Below are positions 6,053-13,748 of a stretch of 30,765 bases of DNA, one piece after another (within the stretch, counting starts at the first letter, position 1; every line of letters starts with the position of its first letter). Both the position numbers and the translations under genes were made by a program. The notes below the pieces were generated by a model. The model searched no databases. It was not told where the DNA came from and worked only from the letters and a program-made list of their open reading frames with translations. This DNA is from a virus. The stretch spans positions 1-30,765 of the IMG/VR virus record IMGVR_UViG_3300031873_000028. One strand, given 5' to 3'.

Positions 6053-7896
6053 TGAATTCATCGTCGTCGGAGCTTCTGACGGCTGCCTTCAAGACCGTCG
6101 ACACGTTCAACGGCATCGTCAAGCGACGCATCTGGCTGAAAAACGGCAAGACCGCCAAAACGGACGGCAACGAAATCGTTGTTCCTTTCTCAGATCCAGA
6201 CTTCTACCTCTTAGTAGAGCGTCAGATCTCGCACATCCTCTTTCGATCGGACGCTAAAGCGAGAGAGCGGTTTGTTCAGGCCTTCTTGAACAAATCGACC
6301 AGCATTGCACAACGTGTGCAGGTTGACGCCGGCACTTTCGACACAGTCAAAGTGGTTATGGAGCGCGTCATCGATATTCTGGAGAGTCGACGCATCGAGA
6401 GTCTGTGGGGGATGATCTACCCCGGCAGCCACGCACGCTCCCGTGACCGGCTGCAGATGGAAACAGCGAAGCTGCTTCCACGAGCGCACGACACCTTCTT
6501 CGACCTTCTGATTTGTCTCGATGCCGGGTTGGATGTGCCGGCAGGGTCGCTGGACCGCTTCCGTCCCTACTTCGTCGAAGCATTGCGAAAGGTAGAACGC
6601 CGAGGGTTCACCGCGACTCTAGTGCTGGCTCGGTGGCTCATTGTTCACCTTGTAAACGAGCTATTACGGGAAGATCGAGACACTCCTCATACCAGCAAGG
6701 ACGACCCTCAGGGGTACCGTGCGGTACCTAGCTCCGATGCCTCGGATAAGGTGCAGGCGAGTACTCGCGAGCGCATGATGGCCTTTCAAAGCCTGGCGCA
6801 TCAATTCGGTACGATGGATCCGAAGATAGAGGCTCGCTACAACGACTACAGCCTTTCCACGAGAAAGAACGAAGACTTTTTCTCGGTCTCGAAGTCGGCA
6901 GCGCAGACCGCTCTTGAACTCGACATGAGCAATGAAGCGCTCGTGGAGGAAGTGCTCAACAACAGCGAGGAACACATGAAGTCGTTCCTCGACAGCGTTC
7001 AGAAGCAGCTCGTGCGGCCTGTCGACCACGACGATTGGTTGAAGAAGGACACGTTCTGCAAGCTGCACTTCGTTGATGTACGGCCTGAGGATTCTGAGTT
7101 CGGACAACCGCTGTCTACTGACTTGAGGTCGGAGGACTACGCCACGATTCAGCGTTTGCGATCGACATTTTTTCGCGTGATGGGTCGACGTTCGTCGAGA
7201 CTCGAAGAAACGGGGACTGAGGTTGATATCCCGGCCTTGATTGAACGACGGATCACTGGGCAGGCGCTCTCTTGTTTTCGAAATCAGACTTCAGGCCGCG
7301 GATTCCGGGCCACAGTGCTCATCGACCGCTCTCACTCGATGCGTAAAGGTCGTATCCAGCAGGCGGAGAGAGCGGCGAAAATCATCGTCGAAGCCTTAGA
7401 CTTCCCCTTCGTTGAGTTGAACTTGTGGGGATTTCAGGCGCTAGATGACGGGGAAGTGACCATCACGCGGTTTTCCACGAACCTCAATACTTTCCATACT
7501 GAGAAAGTCCCAGTTGACGGGCTTACGCCTCTGCACATTGCTTTACGCGTAGCGATTCGCGACCTGTCGGAGGGATCGGACAGCAAGCAGTTGCTGCTTT
7601 TGACAGACGGCGCCCCCATGTACGCCGGAATGAATCATCGGCTTGTCGCAGAACGACAGCTTCGACTGTTTGTTCGTGAAGAGATACACACGGCAAGACG
7701 TCGTGGTATCAACGTCACTGCACTTTTGATCGGTGATACCCGTGCCGGCCGGGTTCGCTTCGACGTCAACAATTCTGATCTATCTTTCATGTTCGGCTCG
7801 GAACGTTACTGGAAGTGCGTAGATGAGCACCGCTTCGGTGACGATCTCATCAAGGCTGTCAGTAGCAGCTTCATGTCCTATCTGAGCGCTAACTAG
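6052..7896 (+). CDS. CobT-like VWA-domain protein, partner of the MoxR-like ATPase
   Basis: The 614-residue protein has a C-terminal VWA domain with a complete MIDAS: IDRSHSM (DxSxS, about residues 424-430), GLTPLH (Thr) and LTDGAP (Asp). The N-terminal 400 residues are helical and lack a recognisable enzyme motif. The arrangement matches CobT and other MoxR-partner VWA proteins, which bind Mg2+ and a target through the MIDAS. The start at ATG 6052 overlaps the ATPase stop; GTG 6049 is an alternative. The pair may form a chaperone-like complex acting on a phage or host protein. The GGTACC dyad at 6713-6728 lies within this gene. Confidence 0.8.
   Translation: MNSSSSELLTAAFKTVDTFNGIVKRRIWLKNGKTAKTDGNEIVVPFSDPDFYLLVERQISHILFRSDAKARERFVQAFLNKSTSIAQRVQVDAGTFDTVKVVMERVIDILESRRIESLWGMIYPGSHARSRDRLQMETAKLLPRAHDTFFDLLICLDAGLDVPAGSLDRFRPYFVEALRKVERRGFTATLVLARWLIVHLVNELLREDRDTPHTSKDDPQGYRAVPSSDASDKVQASTRERMMAFQSLAHQFGTMDPKIEARYNDYSLSTRKNEDFFSVSKSAAQTALELDMSNEALVEEVLNNSEEHMKSFLDSVQKQLVRPVDHDDWLKKDTFCKLHFVDVRPEDSEFGQPLSTDLRSEDYATIQRLRSTFFRVMGRRSSRLEETGTEVDIPALIERRITGQALSCFRNQTSGRGFRATVLIDRSHSMRKGRIQQAERAAKIIVEALDFPFVELNLWGFQALDDGEVTITRFSTNLNTFHTEKVPVDGLTPLHIALRVAIRDLSEGSDSKQLLLLTDGAPMYAGMNHRLVAERQLRLFVREEIHTARRRGINVTALLIGDTRAGRVRFDVNNSDLSFMFGSERYWKCVDEHRFGDDLIKAVSSSFMSYLSAN
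6713..6728. repeat. Palindromic GGTACC dyad, copy 1
   Basis: GGTACC-GTGC-GGTACC is a perfect 6-bp dyad. The 16-mer GGGTACCGTGCGGTAC, which starts one base earlier, recurs at 14670-14685. This copy lies inside the VWA gene. It may be a protein-binding site or chance. Confidence 0.4.
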
Positions 7897-7904
7897 GATA
7901 ACCC

Positions 7905-8153
7905 ATGCCCAAACCCATCAATCCCGACTCGGTTACCAAAGCCTTGAACGAAGGCCCACAATCGAACCGCGAACTCCGTGAAACGCTGGGACTGTCTATC
8001 GAGAAATACGATCCTCGACTTGACCGCAAGCTGCAGCAGTTGCGTAAAGACGGTAAGATCCACCTCGTTGGTGGACGCTGGGCTTTGAACACCATTCTGA
8101 CTTGCCCGAGCTGTAAAGGGCGTGGGTGGGTCGAAAACGGCGGGCTGCTCTAG
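7905..8153 (+). CDS. Winged-helix-like protein with CxxC tail
   Basis: This 82-residue protein has a helix-rich N-terminal region (VTKALNEGPQSNRELRETLG) and a hairpin wing (KIHLVGGRWALN) consistent with a winged helix. CPSC (Cys67, Cys70) follows near the C-terminus, with only two Cys, so metal binding would need dimerisation or a partner. AGGATAACCC before the ATG is a plausible ribosome binding site. It follows the VWA gene by eight bases, so it is probably the last gene of that operon and may be a small DNA-binding regulator. Confidence 0.55.
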   Translation: MPKPINPDSVTKALNEGPQSNRELRETLGLSIEKYDPRLDRKLQQLRKDGKIHLVGGRWALNTILTCPSCKGRGWVENGGLL

Positions 8154-8155
8154 CC

Positions 8156-8185
8156 TTGACAATGCTATCGTACACCTGATATGGT
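8156..8185 (+). promoter_or_regulatory. TTGACAAT promoter for the 8194 gene
   Basis: TTGACA (8156-8161, within TTGACAAT) and TATGGT (8180-8185) are 18 bases apart; ATATGG gives 17-base spacing. The predicted start of transcription is near 8192, only about two bases before the GTG at 8194. It lies immediately after the stop of the winged-helix gene. Confidence 0.55.
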
Positions 8186-8193
8186 TGGGTACA

Positions 8194-8679
8194 GTGGAGA
8201 AGATCGACGCTAAAAAAGAGATCGACGCGTTGCTCCCTCATTGCGATGATGTAGAGCACTTCATCGGCTACACCGAGGTGACAGATCGCGAGGGCCACAG
8301 TGCTCGACTTGGCTACGTGCGTGTTCTTCTCAAGGGGGACGGGCCTTTGCGCGACTGGCCGGAGCAGCTCGTTTACCGGCGCGCGGTCGAAGCTGGTAGC
8401 GGTGTTCAACTGTTCATCATCTGCGCGCCAGGTGAAGTCCTGACGCCGCTAATCGCAACGGAGTGGGAAGATACCTTCCAAGCGTTTATCGACGCCGCTG
8501 AGAAGCTCAAGATGTTCGTGGTGGAGCTGGTTACTCCTACGAAAAAACGTCTTGCGATGATTTCCAATGGGCTTGTCCGAGACACATCGGAGCATCCCAT
8601 TACGCCTGAAGATTACGAATTCTTGTGCAACGGAGCGCATCGCGACTTCCCTGATGCTCCAAAAAACGAGACCTCGTAA
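8194..8679 (+). CDS. Protein of unknown function, possibly translated from a leaderless mRNA
   Basis: I start this gene at GTG 8194, giving about 161 residues. Earlier starts (GTG 8122) lie upstream of the promoter and overlap the previous gene. TTG 8185 is another option, but no Shine-Dalgarno sequence is visible. The protein mixes strands and helices (YVRVLLKGDGPLRDW, VQLFIICAPGEVLTPL) and resembles no family I know. The UTR would be only a few bases if the promoter is right. A minus-strand terminator-like inverted repeat overlaps the 3' end of this gene. Confidence 0.55.
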   Translation: MEKIDAKKEIDALLPHCDDVEHFIGYTEVTDREGHSARLGYVRVLLKGDGPLRDWPEQLVYRRAVEAGSGVQLFIICAPGEVLTPLIATEWEDTFQAFIDAAEKLKMFVVELVTPTKKRLAMISNGLVRDTSEHPITPEDYEFLCNGAHRDFPDAPKNETS

Positions 8680-8701
8680 AGCCGGTTTGTAGAAGGTCTC
8701 G
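8661..8701 (-). terminator. Terminator-like inverted repeat oriented to the minus strand
   Basis: CGAGACC (8667-8673) and GGTCTCG (8695-8701) form a 7-bp stem around a 21-base loop. On the minus strand the stem is followed at once by TTTTTT (8666-8661). On the plus strand no T-run follows. It could end a leftward transcript from the region ahead of the initiator gene. The long loop weakens the call. Confidence 0.35.
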
Positions 8702-8994
8702 GCTCGGTCGAACCTACCACCGATGGTGTCTCTGGAGAGGGCGGCGTCTAGTGATAGACACAACCTTCGTTGTGACGAATTCATCGATCAAATGCCTGGA
8801 AATGATCGACTTCTGGTTCCTTGACTCCGGCACTCCGGCTCTGCTACCGACACTGGTTCCTTCGAGCGTGACGATCTGAATATGTCGGGGCGGGGCTACC
8901 CTGAAAAACTTGCAAGATTCCGTTATACGGTCCCCGTGCTGACCCTCAAATTCCAACCGGAAACAGGATCTCTTCGGAGATTCGGGGGTTTTGC
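8680..8994. other. 315-bp region without a convincing gene
   Basis: The region holds a small hairpin CACAAC-CTTC-GTTGTG (8759-8774), a tandem ACTCCGGC pair near 8826-8841, two copies of CTGGTTCCTT about 40 bases apart, and TTATAC (about 8933-8938), a good -10-like sequence without a clear -35. A possible 42-residue plus-strand ORF runs from GTG 8751 to TGA 8879 with GGAG rather far upstream; I do not call it. A minus-strand frame (8956-8714, TTG start) also lacks a ribosome binding site. The region may hold promoter and control sites for the initiator gene. Confidence 0.5.
8966..8988 (+). promoter_or_regulatory. UUCG hairpin and Shine-Dalgarno sequence ahead of the initiator gene
   Basis: GGATCTC (8966-8972) and GAGATTC (8977-8983) pair over seven positions, one of them G·U, with a TTCG loop closed by C-G, an exceptionally stable RNA tetraloop. 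GGGGG (8984-8988) follows immediately and lies six bases before ATG 8995. The hairpin abuts the ribosome binding site and may influence translation of the initiator. Confidence 0.5.
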
Positions 8995-10236
8995 ATGGCG
9001 AAAGCGCAATACATCAATCCGTATCGGATGTTTAACGGGTCGATCATTCCGAATTGGTTGATGATTCGGAAGGAAATCAACTCGTCGACAAAGCTGGTTT
9101 ACGCGCGTCTCGGGCAATACGCAGGGAAAAAAGGCGTTGCCTGGCCGCAAAAAGAAACGCTCGCCCGTGAAGTAGGCTTGAGCAAAGACATGGTTTCGTT
9201 GTGCTTGGAGAAGCTCGCAGAGCACGGGCTCATCGAAGTCCGGCGGCGGCCTGTGGACGGCCGACCCAACCAATCGAATGAGTATCGCTTCCTCGAACAC
9301 GCGTGGTTCAACGAGGAAGACGAGAGTGACGATGGAGATCCGGAAGAGGGGGGAGGGGGGAGCCCGCTCCCTCCTAGGGGGGAGCCCGCTCCACCCAGAG
9401 GGGGGACTCCGATACGCCCTAGGGGGGAGCCGGCTACGGGCTCTTTAAGAGAACCATTGGAAGAGAGTCATCTTGGAAGAGAATCAAATGAAGCTTGCGG
9501 GCCGCTCGCTACGCTCGCAGCAGACTCGTCTCACCCCGAGAAGCTAGCTAGCCCGGCTCTCACGTCTCGCACCACCACCCCCGGTCAAGTCTCAGAGACC
9601 GCGGCGCCGGCCGAGGGTGGGTCGCCAACGGCTTCGGCGGTCGAGGACATCGTTGCGGCCACGGTTGCGAAGGTGGCGCGGGAGAAGCTGGAGCGGCTTG
9701 GCGCGATAGCCTCGGATGCGGGCAAAAAGACCGAGGAGGAAAAGGCACGAAAGAAAGCGAAGCGCTTCAAGGAGAAACCTTGGCAGCCTCCGCCTGGCGA
9801 GGTGGAAGAACTTTCTCCGGAAGCGGCGAAAGGAAGTCCAAAGGGGCAGCTAATGCGCGTTTGGCGCTCGGAAATGCAGTCGGTATTTCCGGATTCCCCT
9901 GTGTCCTCTGTCTGGGGACAACGCGAGTACGGGCAAGCGCAGTTGCTACTGGATCGTTACGAGCTGGATCGTGTAGAGGATGCTTTCAGGTACGTGATCC
10001 GTAATTGGCAAAAGATTCAGGAACGTATGTTCAAAGGCAGGGGTAGTCCGGTGCCGGGGATCGGCGTGGTGTTGGCCTTGCACGCGAGCCTCGTGCCGGA
10101 AGCGGCTGTGTGGGTGAAACATCGTGAGGTCATCGAAGAATACGAGAAGTTCGGCAGTGAATATCAGGAGCGCCCGCATGATTTGGTGTCGCGCTATCTT
10201 GAAGCCCAGAAGGACTTGAAGGCCCTCGGGCTTTAG
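8995..10236 (+). CDS. Replication initiator, O-like winged-helix protein
   Basis: The 413-residue protein has an N-terminal winged helix at about residues 30-85 (VAWPQKETLAREVGLSKDMV as the helix-turn-helix, EHGLIEVRRR as the wing), the architecture of phage O-type and DnaD-related initiators. A low-complexity Gly/Pro/Arg linker (about 115-145) is encoded by G-rich iterons. A Lys/Glu-rich stretch follows, then a helical C-terminal domain (about 285-413), which in such proteins contacts the loader or helicase. It is followed directly by a DnaC-like loader and a DnaB-like helicase, the lambda O-P order with a phage helicase added. It likely binds its internal iterons to open the origin. Confidence 0.8.
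   Translation: MAKAQYINPYRMFNGSIIPNWLMIRKEINSSTKLVYARLGQYAGKKGVAWPQKETLAREVGLSKDMVSLCLEKLAEHGLIEVRRRPVDGRPNQSNEYRFLEHAWFNEEDESDDGDPEEGGGGSPLPPRGEPAPPRGGTPIRPRGEPATGSLREPLEESHLGRESNEACGPLATLAADSSHPEKLASPALTSRTTTPGQVSETAAPAEGGSPTASAVEDIVAATVAKVAREKLERLGAIASDAGKKTEEEKARKKAKRFKEKPWQPPPGEVEELSPEAAKGSPKGQLMRVWRSEMQSVFPDSPVSSVWGQREYGQAQLLLDRYELDRVEDAFRYVIRNWQKIQERMFKGRGSPVPGIGVVLALHASLVPEAAVWVKHREVIEEYEKFGSEYQERPHDLVSRYLEAQKDLKALGL
9348..9482. other. Candidate replication origin: four iterons with flanking repeats inside the initiator gene
   Basis: Four repeats of GGGGGGAG(C)CCG(C) type have G-runs ending at 9360, 9382, 9405 and 9427, so they are spaced 22, 23 and 22 bases. Copies 1 and 2 share GGGGGGAGCCCGCTCC; copy 4 is GGGGGGAGCCGGCT; copy 3 diverges (GGGGGGACTCCG). 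An extra G6 run lies at 9348-9353. Because the spacings are not multiples of three, the copies fall in different reading frames. To the right lie CTCTTTAAGAG, a dyad, and two GGAAGAGA repeats in less GC-rich sequence, which could be the unwinding element. Iterons inside an O-type gene match the known lambda origin layout. Confidence 0.7.
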
Positions 10237-10244
10237 GAGGCAGC

Positions 10245-10862
10245 ATGGCGGAGCCCAGGAAGCTCGTGCACGATGACTTTGTTCGAATGAATCTGCCCAA
10301 AGAATTCTGGGCGGCGAGTTCTGACAAGATCCCTCGTTCTGCTTTTCCGAGTATCCGTAACTACGGAACCAAAGCAGAGGCCATGATCAAGGACGGGCTT
10401 GGATTCATTTTGGTGGGACCCGCAGGGGTGGGCAAAACGGGAATCGCGGCAGTCCTGGCCAAGATCGTCAAGTGCTACGGATACAGCGTACTTTTTGTGT
10501 CGGTGAGTGACCTTCGTGAAATGGTGCGGTCGCATATCGAGTTCGATGACCGTTCGATGTTGGAGCGGTGCAAGACCGTCGACTTTCTGGTTCTCGACAA
10601 CGTGCGCGAAGAGGATGCGAAGGAGTCGGTCATCCATGCGGCGTCGTTGGAGTCCTTGGCGGAACAGCGGGTTGCTTGGAGGCGCTCCACGGTCATTACG
10701 ACGCGACTCAAACCCACGGAGTTCACGAAGTTCTTTCCCGGCTTGTTTGAGGTGTTGAAAGCTCGGTCGCCGTTTCTTTTAGTGGAAGGGGAGAACCTTC
10801 GAAACAAGGCGGCGGAAGAAGTGAAGGCTCGTTTAGTGATCAATAAAAAAGAGGGCGTGTAA
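10245..10862 (+). CDS. DnaC/IstB-like ATPase, helicase loader
   Basis: The 205-residue P-loop ATPase has Walker A GPAGVGKT (about residues 58-65), Walker B VDFLVLDN (about 112-119), and sensor-type STVITTRLKP, as in the DnaC/IstB group of AAA+ proteins. It probably loads the helicase encoded next onto the origin opened by the upstream initiator. A strong ribosome binding site (AGGAGG) overlaps the stop of the initiator gene. There is no zinc-finger N-terminus. IstB-type transposition partners are ruled out by context, since no transposase gene is present. Confidence 0.82.
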   Translation: MAEPRKLVHDDFVRMNLPKEFWAASSDKIPRSAFPSIRNYGTKAEAMIKDGLGFILVGPAGVGKTGIAAVLAKIVKCYGYSVLFVSVSDLREMVRSHIEFDDRSMLERCKTVDFLVLDNVREEDAKESVIHAASLESLAEQRVAWRRSTVITTRLKPTEFTKFFPGLFEVLKARSPFLLVEGENLRNKAAEEVKARLVINKKEGV

Positions 10863-12227
10863 ATGGATTACAGCAAAGCCCTCGTCACCGCGATTCTGTC
10901 GCTTCCGCAAGACGAGGGGAAAAAGGCGTTCGAGCGTGCTTTGGCTCGCGGTGTCGGACCAAACCGCCTTCATGGCGAAGGCCTGCTCGCCTTCAATTTT
11001 TTGACGGAGTACGTAGCTAAATTCGGCGCAATGCCGATCCCCCAGCAGATTCACGGGAAGCTGGGCGTTTCACTTACCGATACCGATACCTTCATCTTCG
11101 ATGATGCACCTCCGCGCTCTGCTGATTGGTTCATTGACGAGGTCAACAACCAACACCTCCATGTCAAAATTCAAGAAGGCCTGGAGCAGGTTCTCCGGCT
11201 GCAGGGCGATCGACAGCCGGCTCAGGCGTACACAGAGTTAGAGAAACTGGTCGTAGCTCTGCGCTCAGAGCAGATTGGGCTCTCAAACGTCGAGAGCTTG
11301 TTCAAGCTGGGCCCGGAGATCAAAGAGTTCTATCTAAAGATCAAAGAGGGTCAGCGCGGAGTTCTGACGCCTTGGGCCAAGGTCAACGACATCACGTTGG
11401 GCTTTTGGCCGGAAGACCTCATTCTGTTCGTGGCGCGAGCGGGCGTAGGTAAAACGTGGACTGCGGTGCTCTTAGCCTTGCATGCTTGGAGAACGCCGAA
11501 GCCGATTACGGGTGAGCAGCGTCGCGTGTTGTTCATTACGACGGAGGTTTCGCGGATGCGCATTGGGATGCGCTTCTACGCAGCTATGGAGCGGCTTCCT
11601 TACGGGGAGTTCACGCACGGGCACCTTGACAGCGCTTTCACGGAGCCGCGCTTTTTCAAGGCGGTGGAAGACCTCTACAACGCGGAAGGTCTGTACATCA
11701 TTGGAGGCGATTTCGACTTTCAGATCGAGTCGGTCGCTTCGGCCATTGAGACTTGTAAGCCAGATCTCGTCATCCTGGATGGTGTGTACCTCTTGCGGGT
11801 GCAGGGGGCCAACCGCAACGAGCGTATGGCTAACGCCTTCGATGAGATGAAACGGTTGGCCAAGCGCAAGCGCGTACCCTTGGTCATCACGACGCAGTTC
11901 AACCGAGAGGTGAAGAAAGATCTGGCGAAGACGGTTCAGATGGAGTCCATTGCTCTCTCGGACGTCGGCGCTTGGAATGCTGATCTCATCTTCGGTCTCA
12001 TTCAAGATGACGGAATGAAGAACGAGAAGAAAATGATCCTAAAAGCGCTCAAAGTGCGTGAGGGCTCGGGAGACGAGGTCATGGTCAACTGGAACTTCGA
12101 TCGCATGGACTTTTCGGAGATAGTTACTTCTGGAGGGCAGGGCGGTGACGCAGACGAGTTCGGTGTCCCCAAGCTGGCAACGGATCCGCAGACCCCCTCG
12201 TCTGACCCTAACGACATGCCCTTTTAG
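10863..12227 (+). CDS. DnaB-like replicative helicase with SSB-tip-like C-terminus
   Basis: The 454-residue protein has a helical N-terminal half and a RecA-fold C-terminal half with Walker A ARAGVGKT (about 191-198), Walker B LVILDG (about 302-307) and VPLVITTQFNRE (motif H3-like, sensor Gln). This matches replicative DnaB/gp41-type helicases. The N-terminal region differs from bacterial DnaB. The protein ends SSDPNDMPF, which resembles the acidic C-terminal tip of SSB (DDDIPF). It lies between the loader and the Lys/Ala-rich protein, in one transcription unit with the initiator. Confidence 0.85.
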   Translation: MDYSKALVTAILSLPQDEGKKAFERALARGVGPNRLHGEGLLAFNFLTEYVAKFGAMPIPQQIHGKLGVSLTDTDTFIFDDAPPRSADWFIDEVNNQHLHVKIQEGLEQVLRLQGDRQPAQAYTELEKLVVALRSEQIGLSNVESLFKLGPEIKEFYLKIKEGQRGVLTPWAKVNDITLGFWPEDLILFVARAGVGKTWTAVLLALHAWRTPKPITGEQRRVLFITTEVSRMRIGMRFYAAMERLPYGEFTHGHLDSAFTEPRFFKAVEDLYNAEGLYIIGGDFDFQIESVASAIETCKPDLVILDGVYLLRVQGANRNERMANAFDEMKRLAKRKRVPLVITTQFNREVKKDLAKTVQMESIALSDVGAWNADLIFGLIQDDGMKNEKKMILKALKVREGSGDEVMVNWNFDRMDFSEIVTSGGQGGDADEFGVPKLATDPQTPSSDPNDMPF

Positions 12228-12229
12228 CC

Positions 12230-12709
12230 ATGGGTAATCCTGCAATCCCGACCATTGTGAAGCACATGACGGTAGCCATCTATCGTGAGGGGAAGATACC
12301 GGCCAAAACCAGAAAAGATCGCTTCCTGCAGTGCTTCGTGATCGCCAAGGCGCGGTGTTCGCAGTACGGCTTTATCGTTGTTCAGGGCAAGGACACCATC
12401 GCGCTTACAGGGAAAGGTCGAGCGGCGGAGTTGAGGCACAAATCGGAAGGGCGATCTAAAACGGTTCTTTTCGATACGCTATACGACGCATTTGATATGG
12501 ACGGCAAAAAGGCCGCGGCAGCTAAGAAACTTCAGGAAGAGACGGCTGCACGAGAGGCGCAGGCAAAACAAGATACGGCGATCGAAAAGAAAGCCACAGC
12601 ACCGCAGCCGGCCGCGAAGAAGCCTGCGGCTCCAGCCAAAGGCGCGCCCACTCCAAAAGCTCCGGCCAAGCCCAAGATAAAGCCCTACTCCAAGAAAGAT
12701 CTGCTCTGA
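12230..12709 (+). CDS. Unknown protein with Lys/Ala/Pro-rich H1-like tail
   Basis: The 159-residue protein has an N-terminal domain of about 85 residues with alternating strands (RFLQCFVIAKARCSQYGFIV) and a disordered tail rich in Ala, Lys and Pro (QPAAKKPAAPAKGAP), resembling histone H1-like or linker tails. The tail could bind DNA or tether replication proteins. The ATG follows the helicase stop by two bases without a clear ribosome binding site; an internal ATG at 12268 is a possible alternative. Its position between helicase and primase suggests a replisome accessory role. Confidence 0.55.
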   Translation: MGNPAIPTIVKHMTVAIYREGKIPAKTRKDRFLQCFVIAKARCSQYGFIVVQGKDTIALTGKGRAAELRHKSEGRSKTVLFDTLYDAFDMDGKKAAAAKKLQEETAAREAQAKQDTAIEKKATAPQPAAKKPAAPAKGAPTPKAPAKPKIKPYSKKDLL

Positions 12710-12713
12710 GTCC

Positions 12714-13748
12714 ATGGATTGCGCGAACATAGAAAAACTGTTGCATGCCTTAGGCTGTGACAAGGTTCGCGTGGGCAGTACTGGTTGGGTCTACGCAACA
12801 TGTCCGCTCGCGTTTCGTCACCTCAAGGGCAGCGACGCTAAGCCTTCCTTTGCGATTTCGATCGCTCCGGGAGGTGCCAGTCACTACAAGTGCCACGCCT
12901 GTCATTCAGTAGGGGAACTGCCTGGGTTGATCTGGGCCATTTCGAGTCATTACAAACGAGACATGACGGAGCTGATGAGACTCGTGCAAGTGCATAACGT
13001 ACCCTCGCCTGATGACTTAATGGCGCGGCTGAAGCGCATCAATGAAGGCGGCGAAGGTAAAGGCTACAAGCGTGATGAGGATTCGAAAGTAGCTGGCGTA
13101 CAGGTCTCTTCGCATCTTGCAGCGTCCGTCCCGAAAGACCTCAAATTTGAGACGCTTCCGGAAACCGCATTGGATGCGGTTAGAGTCGTGCCGCCCGACG
13201 TTATGGGTTACTTGCTCGGTCCTCGGCGACGTCTTACGCCGGAGAGCGTGAAGCAGTGGGAGCTGGGTTGGCATCCCGGTATGCGACGTGTAGCCATCCC
13301 GATTCGAGACTCTGAAGGGGCTCTGGTGGGTATCAGCGGTCGCGCCTTCTTTGATGCGCAGATGCCGAAGTACTTGCACTCCAGCGGGTTTCGTCGCGAC
13401 TACTATCTCTACGGCGAGTATCGGGTGCAGCGCGGTGTGCGTGGGTATCTTTGTGAGGGTTTCTTTGACGTCATCTACCTGCGTCAGATGGGGTACAACG
13501 CGGTCGCGATGCTGGGCTCGCACTTGAGTCGATTTCAGGCTGAGAAGATATCGAAGTTCTTTTCGGAGATCGTAATCGTACCGGACGGGGATGACCCTGG
13601 GTATGAGGCGGCCGAGAAGGCCCGAGCTTCGCTAACAACGAAGCTGTCTACGACTGTTGCCAAGGTTCCGTATGGAAAAGATCCGGACGAATTGGACAAT
13701 GACGAAATGATCGACATTCTCGGACCTGTTGATCCTTGTTCGGATTGA
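12714..13748 (+). CDS. dnaG: DnaG-like primase
   Basis: The 344-residue protein has a zinc-binding domain near the N-terminus (TCPLAFRH, then YKCHACHSVG), a CHC2-type variant, and a TOPRIM domain with CEGFFDVI (catalytic Glu) and IVPDGDDPG (DxDxxG). This is the DnaG primase layout without the C-terminal helicase-binding domain of bacterial DnaG, so it is much shorter. It would synthesise RNA primers at the fork with the helicase encoded upstream. It is the last gene of the replication core operon; the next promoter-like box begins at its stop codon. Confidence 0.87.
   Translation: MDCANIEKLLHALGCDKVRVGSTGWVYATCPLAFRHLKGSDAKPSFAISIAPGGASHYKCHACHSVGELPGLIWAISSHYKRDMTELMRLVQVHNVPSPDDLMARLKRINEGGEGKGYKRDEDSKVAGVQVSSHLAASVPKDLKFETLPETALDAVRVVPPDVMGYLLGPRRRLTPESVKQWELGWHPGMRRVAIPIRDSEGALVGISGRAFFDAQMPKYLHSSGFRRDYYLYGEYRVQRGVRGYLCEGFFDVIYLRQMGYNAVAMLGSHLSRFQAEKISKFFSEIVIVPDGDDPGYEAAEKARASLTTKLSTTVAKVPYGKDPDELDNDEMIDILGPVDPCSD

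Noticed and set aside
8751-8879. 42-residue plus-strand ORF in the same gap
   Set aside because: Start GTG with GGAG too far upstream, and no family resemblance. Possible, but not supported.
8714-8956. 80-codon minus-strand frame in the 315-bp gap
   Set aside because: It has a TTG start, no Shine-Dalgarno sequence and no recognisable motif. I keep only the possible leftward RNA as a finding.
10245-10862. IstB of an IS21-type element
   Set aside because: No istA transposase or terminal repeats; context is initiator-loader-helicase.
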